DNA of 64,000 bases from Hepsetus odoe (taxonomy: Eukaryota; Chordata; Actinopteri; Characiformes; Hepsetidae): positions 9,055,062-9,119,061 of the forward strand of contig CM029384.1 of assembly GCA_017165825.1 (NCBI GenBank), read 5' to 3'. Within the stretch, counting starts at the first letter, position 1, and each line of letters starts with the position of its first letter. The notes under the pieces are model-generated. The model searched no databases. It was not told the DNA's origin and saw only the letters and a program-made list of their open reading frames with translations. This document shows, piece by piece, positions 57,107-64,000 of this stretch. A program made the translations under genes and the position numbers.

Positions 57107-58185
57107 CCCTTGAACTGTGATTAAATCTCAAAAGTCAACATAGACCTAGTATTATTTCTTATCTAAAACTTCCTTAAAATCAAGTATTTTGGAATTAAGT
57201 GCCATGGTCTGATGTAACAAAAATGTAACTCTCACTTAGAATAACCAAAGGTAAGTTTAAAGAAATAAATATAACCAAAAGAAAAAAAAAAGCCATTTCC
57301 AATAGAACAGGACACTTTGGAGCATCCAGAAGTCTCCAAAATTGCATCACACAATAGTAACTTTGCTTACAAATGAGCTTCGGGCTGAAAAAACTATTGC
57401 AGCTGTTATCGCATATTTAATGTAAAATCCTTCCAGAAGAGCAGGCTGTTCCTGTAGAAAAGTCAAACAAACCTTTGTTGGCGAGCAAGTGTCTAGAAAC
57501 TTTCAGTGTATAAAATGCAGTGACTGGACTGTGAGCATTACTGAGGTCTTCGCATAGTGTTCTTCTTATAATGTCCAGCATGTCAGTGGGGTCAAGAGTG
57601 TGTTGTTCTCACTCACTCACTCAAATCAGAGGATTAGTCAGACATGAACAATCCACTAAAGAAGCAGGGCACGAATCAGGAAGCAGAATTGGAGAGTCAA
57701 TCAGATAACTCGAATACAGCTCTTATTAATGACACTATTGTGGTCTGTTTCCACATCAGAGCCTCATCCCATCTAAGCTGCCTGACTCTTCAGGAAGACT
57801 TGGGGGGAGATGCAGAGTGTTGTGTGTGTAAGAAGAGAAACAAAGCTTTGAGGTGAGCCTTTCAGCCCAGTGCCAAATGTCTCTACTCTCTGTTTGGAAA
57901 GACAGCAGTGTGTGAGAAAGATTAAGGGTAAACAAGATCCCATGGACCACTCCAGCTGCCTGAGGAGATCCTTTAGGACTGTTTTACTGTGCCACAACAT
58001 ATGCTTATATTCCCTCCATGGTCTCTGCATAAACATCTTCAGTTCAAAGCCCATCTTTTATTTTTTTTATATTTTAGTTAATTAATTATCACATTTATTA
58101 ATTCTTATATATTTGCTTTAAATGTTCTTATTGGCACTTCCTGTTTAATATATTTAATAATACCCTTGATTCAGTGTTAACCAAC
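57107..58185. other. Unique sequence, no confident gene
   Basis: An open frame at 57,644-57,856 ends near a donor-like GAG|GTGAGC, but its protein is not recognised and no upstream acceptor or partner exon is evident. Confidence 0.35.
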
Positions 58186-58189
58186 AAAA

Positions 58190-58345
58190 TTGAACTACTC
58201 TTTCTCAAGAGTATCTCAGGGTAACCTACAGGTCTGGGAATTGAATAGAAATGAGTACATAGAGGGACATCTCAGGTTGGAAGATTTGGAGACAAAGTCA
58301 GAGAAACAAAATTGCATTGGTTTGGACATATGCAGAGAAGGCACA
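58190..58345 (+). mobile_element. Small LINE fragment with adjacent SINE piece
   Basis: 58,195-58,236 is a minus-strand family B SINE piece (TCTCAAGAGTATCTCAGGGT). It is followed by the LINE C-terminal segment (GAAATGAGTACATAGAGGGA; TTTGGACATATGCAGAGA), equivalent to 60,095-60,180. Confidence 0.75.
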
Positions 58346-58739
58346 AGGAGTTCATTTTTCCTTATGCTCCAACAACAAAGCACTTGAACACAACTTATTC
58401 ATAAATCTGACTTCACCCTGGAAGTAGGATCTTCTAAACAACATATAAATGCAGCATTAATGCTTTTTTTTTTTAATGGGGACCTTCATAGAGATCTCTA
58501 AAATCCTGGTAAACCAAAGATGTTACTACTTCTGGAAACATAAACATGGTTTCAATTTCTGACATTATCCAGTGAAATATAGTAAGTGTAAGGCCACAAA
58601 TATCAAAAATCAAGATCAAACACTACAATTATGCTATTACTCTTATGAGGTTTCTGATAGTTTATTTGCTTTCAGCTAATTATTCTGCCCCCTGCTTTAT
58701 AAAACATCCATGTTTTGTAACTCTACCATGGGCTGGCTT

Positions 58740-58972
58740 ATGTGCAGTGGTGGTCAAGTGGTTAGGGAGTTGGCCCTGGGATCTGAGGGTTGTGGGATTG
58801 AATCCCAGACCAGTAGGTTGCATTGAGGTACCTTTGAGCAAGGTACCAACCCCATCACTGCTCTATGGGGGCTTCCAATAGATGCCCCCTGCTGCATGTG
58901 TGTTTATGGGTTAAATAGTAGAGGCTGCATTTTGTTGTGTTTCACAATGACAAGCTGTCACTTTCACTTCTA
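58740..58972 (+). mobile_element. SINE family B, full length
   Basis: GTGCAGTGGTGGTCAAGTGG (box A), GGATTGAATCCC (box B), CCTTTGAGCAAGGTACC, TGGGTTAAATAGTAGAGGCT, and a TGTCACTTTCACTTC terminus. Confidence 0.9.
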
Positions 58973-59104
58973 AAGCTGGCTAACTGGCAAACCCCAAAGA
59001 GTAAAATCAATACAGTATCTTTCCTGATAAAATCAGACATAGTAAAAGTTCATGTTTAGGCAGTGGGGTCATTTTCTCTATTTTGGATAATCAGTACTGC
59101 TATA

Positions 59105-60385
59105 TAGATTTTCAAGAATAAGGGTGATGCACAGAACTGTAGTAACTATAGAGGGATAAAGTTGATCAGCCACAGCATGAAGAATGGGGAAGAGTCGAGG
59201 AAGCGAGGCTAAGAAAAGTGGTAATGATTAGTGAACAGCAGTATGGTTTCATGCTGCGAAAGAGCACTACAGATGCAATGTTTGCTCTGAGGGTGTTGAT
59301 GGAACATACAGAGAAGGTCAGAAGGAGCTGCATTGTGCCTTTGTGGACTTGGAGGAAGCATATGACAGGGTGCCTAGAGAGGAGTTGTGGTTTTGTATGA
59401 GGAAGTCAGGTGTTACAGAGACGTATGTAAAAGTAGTTCAGGATATGTATGATTGCAGTGTAACAGTGGTGAGATCTGTATTGGGAGTGAGTAATGCATT
59501 TAAGGTAGAGGTTGGATTATATAAAGGATCAGCGCTGAGCCCATTCTTGTTTGAAGTAGGAATGGACAGATTGACAGATGAGGTTAGACACGAGTCTCTG
59601 TGGACGATGAGGTTTGCTGATGATATTGTGATCTGCAGTGAGAGTAGGGAGCAGCTTGAGGAGAACCTGGAGAGATGGAAATATGCTCTAGAGAGGAGAG
59701 GAATGAAAGTGAGTAGGTCAAAGACAAAAAACATGAGTGTGAATGAAAGGGGGGAAAGTGGAGTGGTAAGGATGCAGGGAGTAGAGGTAAAAAAGGTGGA
59801 GGACTAAATACTTGAGATCAACAGTTCAGAGTAACGGTGAGTGTGGAAGAGAGGTGAAGAAGGGCGTGCAGGCAGGTTGGAATGGGTGGAGAAGAGTGGC
59901 TGGAGTGATTTGTGACAGACAGGTACCAGCAAGAGTTAAAAGGAAGGTTTACAGGACAGTAGTGAGACCAGCTATGTTGTATGGGTCGGAGACAGTGGCA
60001 CTGACAAAAAGACAGGGGACGGAGCTGGAGGTGTCAGAGTTAAAGATGCTGAGGTTTTCATTGGGTGTGACGAGGATGGACAGGATTAGAAGTGAGTATG
60101 TTAGAGGGACAGCTCAGGTAAGACGTTTTGAAGACAAAGTTAGAGAAGCAAGGTTGCGTTGGTTTGGACATGTGCAGAGGAGAGACGAGGATTATATTGA
60201 AAGGAGGATGTTGAAGATGGAGCTGCCAGGAAAGAGGAAAAGAGGAAGACCAAAGAGGAGGTTTATGGATGTGGTGAGAGAGGACATGCAGGTGCTCAGT
60301 TTGAAGCAGGAAGATGCAGAGGACCAGAAGAAATGGAGACGGTTGAACTGCTGTGCGGGAGCATCCAAAAGAAAAAGCAATTTTC
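59105..60385 (+). pseudogene. Non-LTR retrotransposon ORF2 relic (best copy)
   Basis: 5'-truncated element without endonuclease. Reading order: NYRGIKL-type RT block near 59,140; QQYGFMLRKSTTDAMFALRV; LEEAYDRVPREELWF; VGLYKGSALSPFLFE; FADDIVIC (FADD at 59,613-59,624); LERWKYALERRGMKVSRS; and the C-terminal region YGSETVALTK, LGVTRMDRIRSEYVRGTAQV, RLRWFGHVQRRDEDYIERRM, RGRPKRRFMDVVREDM. A stop/frame change at about 59,805 splits it in two, and earlier frameshifts are present. The RT catalytic Asp pair survives. Clade uncertain; resembles teleost RTE-type elements. Confidence 0.92.
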
Positions 60386-62080
60386 TTGTGTAGCTGGAGC
60401 AGCAGTGGTGATGATTAAAGAGGCTAATTTGACAAATTTAAACTTGAATCACACACTTTCAACGTATCAATTACACACACTATAAGAGAGGACTGTTACA
60501 TAAAATCATGGTCAATTCCACTAAAGTCCTTTCCCAGAAGGGCTTTATCAAGTTAAACAAAAGGTAAATTCTTTTTGCACCAAAACTCTAATTATTAACT
60601 TAGTAAATTAAACTTATCCTACTAATTAAAAATGAAACAATTTTTAGTTGTTTTAGTTCTCAAGAGTTAGTATGCTTTCTCAGAAGCAAGCAAACTGAGC
60701 ATACCACTTCCATTTGTACATTTATTACCTCATTATTTATACACATCAAACATTTTTTGCATTAAAAATTCACATTTTTCTAGAATATTTGTTGTAAGAA
60801 GGCTGAAAATTTCCACTATAAGAAACTTCCTATCTTTAAAGCCCACTTTAATGAAAGTAGTACATGGTGTTCTGTATATTGTTTTAACTCAACAGAGCAA
60901 AAAGCCCCAGCAAGAGTCCTCTTGTGTTATTCAAGGTTTTTTTTTTTTTTTTTACTCAAATACTTCAACACGTTTGCCTCTGGTTATGCTGTGGAATGCA
61001 TGGCATCATTAATCTAAAACTTAATCCAATACTGCTGTCACATTAAGGAGTTTGATATCATGTATGGGAGTGTGTCTGGCTTGGCTATTGCAGAGTGGGT
61101 GGGCACACACAGGTCAGAATACTCCTCACAACCGTCCACACATAGAGATGCAACAAAAACAAACTGAGAACGTGTAGCTTTTTACAAGGTAATAGGTAAT
61201 AGTGTAAGTATAAGTTACTTCAGGTGAAATAATTACAGAAGTAAAGGTAACCTTTCAAATAACAGCTAAAGTAAGAAAGTACAAGCTCTTACTACCATGT
61301 GTCCATGAACATAAGAAGTGAAGTTTGCTAAAAGCTCCTCTCTTATAATAAAATAAAAAAATTAAGCAGTCCACATATTAAATAATTTTTAGAATTTACC
61401 AGGAACTTGATGACTTTTTCACTGAGGAGTTTGATGACCTTCCTTATAAATATTCAAAAATACAGTACACCAGCCTGTTTTATAAGACTTGAGTAAGGGC
61501 TTTGACCTGGAACTTTTATGTTAAAACTCTATTAAAACTCTCACGACAGAGAGGAATTGTGTTCAAGTCCATAGGTTTCAGTGCACTACAGTGCACTGAA
61601 TTATGCAAACACTTTAAACGCTGCTAGAAAATGGATTTAAGCACAAGTAACTGTGTAATATGAACTAGGTACCACTCACATCTGGGGCACGTTTTACTGG
61701 TGAACAGAACTGAAATGGTCCAAAAGCACTTAAATGAAACCTTACATTAATTAGGAACACTTTTTCCTTCTCCTGACATTCTAATCATTTTCAAACCATT
61801 TAAAAAAATTTGAATACCTCAAAATTAGCTCTTTAAGGGAAGCTCAAACCCATGAAAATTGTAGAGTACAGTACATTGTGAAGATTTGTCCATCCAGACT
61901 TAACGTCCATCCAAATGTCTATTTTGTTTATTAATTTCAATTAAGAGCTATACAGAGGGACTGTTATGATAATCTGGGAATCTCACCCCAAACTAAATAA
62001 AAATATCATATTAGCACATACAGCCTCCGTCTAAAAATCAGGGCTGAAGGGCATCCATTCTGACCATGTGTTTGTTTTAA
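60386..62080. other. Unique sequence, no gene seen
   Basis: AT-rich, with a poly-T run near 60,938-60,953. No gene or known element recognised. Confidence 0.4.
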
Positions 62081-62235
62081 TCAGGCTGTCTGGGGGAGGA
62101 GAAGAGAGAGACAGAGTTATTAATACACTAACTGGGTCCTGGACACTGGGAACACAGGGGAGGGAGACTGGGAGAGCATCCAGTAAAGTCAACAAAAAAA
62201 GGGAAAGACAAAGACAGAAAAGCAGAGAAAGAGAA

Positions 62236-62242
62236 AAGAGAG

Positions 62243-62286
<44 letters not shown>

Positions 62287-62357
62287 CGAGAGAGAGAGAG
62301 AGGTATGTGTGTGTGTGTGGGTGTGTATGCTGTGTGTGTGTGTGTGTGTGTGTGTGT
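62236..62357. repeat. Compound (GA)n-(GT)n microsatellite
   Basis: GA array broken by GTGCGAGAGA, then two GT arrays around GGTGTGTATGCTG. The open frame across it is Arg-Glu / Val-Cys repeat. Confidence 0.95.
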
Positions 62358-62841
62358 TATGCTATGTTGAATTATATTATAATTTTTTAAAAATTAGAAA
62401 AGAAAAGAAGAAAATAAATTTATTTCGACTGAGCAAACAGAGACAAGATCAACAAGATCAACAGTAGAAACCAGAAAATAAACATACCACACACAGTATC
62501 ACACACTCGGGAAAAACTAAAATGGGTTTAGCCTCAATGAAAAATCCTATTGGCATCTCATAGTGTTGTACATTGCCATATTATACCATATTATCATTAT
62601 ATTATATACTTATATAATATAATGACCATAACCATAGACAGGAGAATGCAGAAAGTGTTTTTTTTTCATCAAAACATCAAATTGCTTTTCCTTTACTTAA
62701 AGCACACATGCTAGTCACCCAGCCTGCTTTTGTAAAGTTGCTATAAGAAAAGCCACAGTAAAATGTCAGATATATTTTAGTGTTTATTTTTGAAAATCAG
62801 GTGCAAATTTTGCCACACTAGGAAACACCCAGGCGCATGCC

Positions 62842-62844
<3 letters not shown>
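62358..62844. other. Unique AT-rich sequence
   Basis: Includes a locally repetitive TATTATA region near 62,578-62,625. No gene seen. Confidence 0.4.

Positions 62845-62921
<77 letters not shown>
62845..62921. repeat. (CA)n microsatellite
   Basis: CA array with one CATACA interruption. Confidence 0.96.
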
Positions 62922-62925
<4 letters not shown>

Positions 62926-63404
62926 CACATTATTACATTTACCCCCTCTATACATACACTTTAATCAGATTGCAGAGCAACAAATACATGAAAATAAGAA
63001 CAGAAACAAATGGAGAGGAAATTATGCTGAAAAGAATAAATAATATTAATGGTGAAGCTGTTTTCTTATCATAATGTAGCACCTTCATATTTATAGAGGT
63101 CTGAATTAATACAATAGAGCTACAAACCCTTTATCTGTTTGTGAATTTCCAGTGTTAAGAGTCAAATTAAATAGTATGAAAATTAAATAAAAATAAAGCA
63201 AAACAGTATGGTGTTCATGGTTATGTATTATATATGTAGCTAGCTGAAAGTTTAATACTGCATAGATAAGAATCTGAAAGGCTGGAAATATTGGAAAGGC
63301 TTTGATTTATTTGCTCTGTGTAGTAGTTTTATAAATGACGCTCTATCTTGCCCACTTCTCTCCTTAAACAGTCTACTACTAGCTCACACCAGAGTTAAGT
63401 GATG

Positions 63405-63985
63405 CTGGTCTTTCCATTCCAGGAAAGGTCAGGGCCAATCTTCCCATTCCAGAAAACTTCAAAACCAGATTCTCTTTTTAGAAGACCAGTGAACTTTTTC
63501 ATAGAATGCATGTAGGCCAGAATGCGTTCCCAATCCAGAAAGTGTCCAGACAAATCTGGTCTTTGTAAAAAGCTTCTAGACAAATATGTCCCATGACAGA
63601 AAGTTTCTGGACCAATGTTTTTATTGCAGAATATTTCTAGACCCATCTTTTCATTTAAAAGAGATTCTAGATTACCATTTTCATTACAGAGAGCTTCTAT
63701 ATAATTTTCTTTTCCTTTTACCCCAGAACACTTCTAGACCAGTTGTCCTATTTCAGAATACTTATAAGCCAGAAGACTTTCCTATTTTATAGAACTTCTA
63801 GAATTGTCTTTGCAATTCCAGATGGCTTTTAAACATATCTTCATATTCCAGAAAACTTTCCAAACCCTAAAGCCTTAAACCTCCTATAATAGACAGCTTC
63901 TAAATAAGTGTTCCAACTGAGGGACTTCTACACCATAACATGTCTCCCCTGAGGAAAGATTCTGGATGAGTCTTCTTTGAGTTGG
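63405..63985 (+). repeat. Degenerate minisatellite, unit about 31 bp
   Basis: About 18 diverged head-to-tail units resembling CATTCCAGAAAACTTCTAGA then CCAATCTTTCC, from 63,414 to the window edge. Well-conserved examples start near 63,446, 63,596, 63,724 and 63,842. The open frames on both strands (for example 63,586-63,792) are translations of the repeat. It may continue beyond the window. Confidence 0.8.
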
Positions 63986-64000
63986 AGCTGCAAAACACCT

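Noticed and set aside
57644..57856. 70-residue frame ending near a GTGAGC donor-like site
   Set aside because: No recognisable protein family, no matching acceptor exon, and a single donor-like site is common by chance.
63405..63985. Repeat-protein gene on either strand at the window end
   Set aside because: Open frames last only a few units before stops and the DNA repeat is not a multiple of three in all units.

Overview
The window looks like a nuclear chromosomal segment from a teleost fish, possibly an otophysan, although the lineage is not proven by anything here. The evidence is vertebrate-style GT/AG introns, V-SINE/HE1/DANA-type and other tRNA-derived SINEs, several Tc1-like transposon families, non-LTR retrotransposon fragments, a hAT relic, and very dense dinucleotide microsatellites. 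It contains no bacterial-type operons, CRISPR arrays or viral genes. Nearly all of the long open frames outside one gene are translations of (CA)n, (CT)n or (GA)n tracts or of transposon relics.

One protein-coding gene can be reconstructed. It lies on the + strand at about 41.3-51.6 kb, in 13 coding exons whose splice phases all chain together to give about 707 codons. The product is a class I cytokine receptor: signal peptide, four fibronectin-III domains in two cytokine-receptor modules (a canonical WSDWS in D2, a degenerate PSHWS in D4), one membrane span, a proline-containing Box 1, and a tail with several Tyr motifs. This layout, the NDYKTHIHCTW motif in D1 and the tail motifs (FTGPY, YCLM, YVTL) fit a fish orthologue of CSF2RB, the common beta chain of the IL-3/IL-5/GM-CSF receptors. 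The gene carries many mobile elements: a deleted Tc1/mariner-type element in intron 3, a SINE tail in intron 5, a deleted Tc1 in intron 7, a SINE in intron 9, and a V-SINE in the last exon that supplies the present stop codon. The transmembrane exon follows a (TG)23 array that separates a perfect TACTAAC branch-point sequence from the acceptor AG.

Layout: 1-5 kb is AT-rich unique DNA with SINEs. 5-7 kb is a block of (GA)n, (CT)n, (GT)n and (CA)n. 7-13 kb is unique DNA with a hAT relic and SINEs that have clear target-site duplications. 13.8-17.2 kb is a second simple-sequence cluster that switches from pyrimidine-rich to purine-rich. 20.8-22.8 kb holds an old interleaved duplication. 23.3-25.8 kb holds LINE pieces. 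27.4-35.2 kb is rich in Tc1-like elements and (TA)n arrays. 35.2-38.1 kb is a tandem duplication of a SINE/LINE composite. 38.1-41.3 kb is the upstream region of the receptor gene. Then come the receptor gene, a mostly unique region with a 210-bp tandem duplication (55.7-56.1 kb), a second LINE (59.1-60.4 kb), more microsatellites, and a degenerate minisatellite of about 31 bp that runs to the window edge.

The leads most worth following are repeat-related changes to the receptor gene: the SINE-derived stop codon, the TG repeat at the transmembrane-exon acceptor, two compensating frame changes in the first ectodomain exon, and a PPxY motif in the tail. The terminal minisatellite is also of interest.
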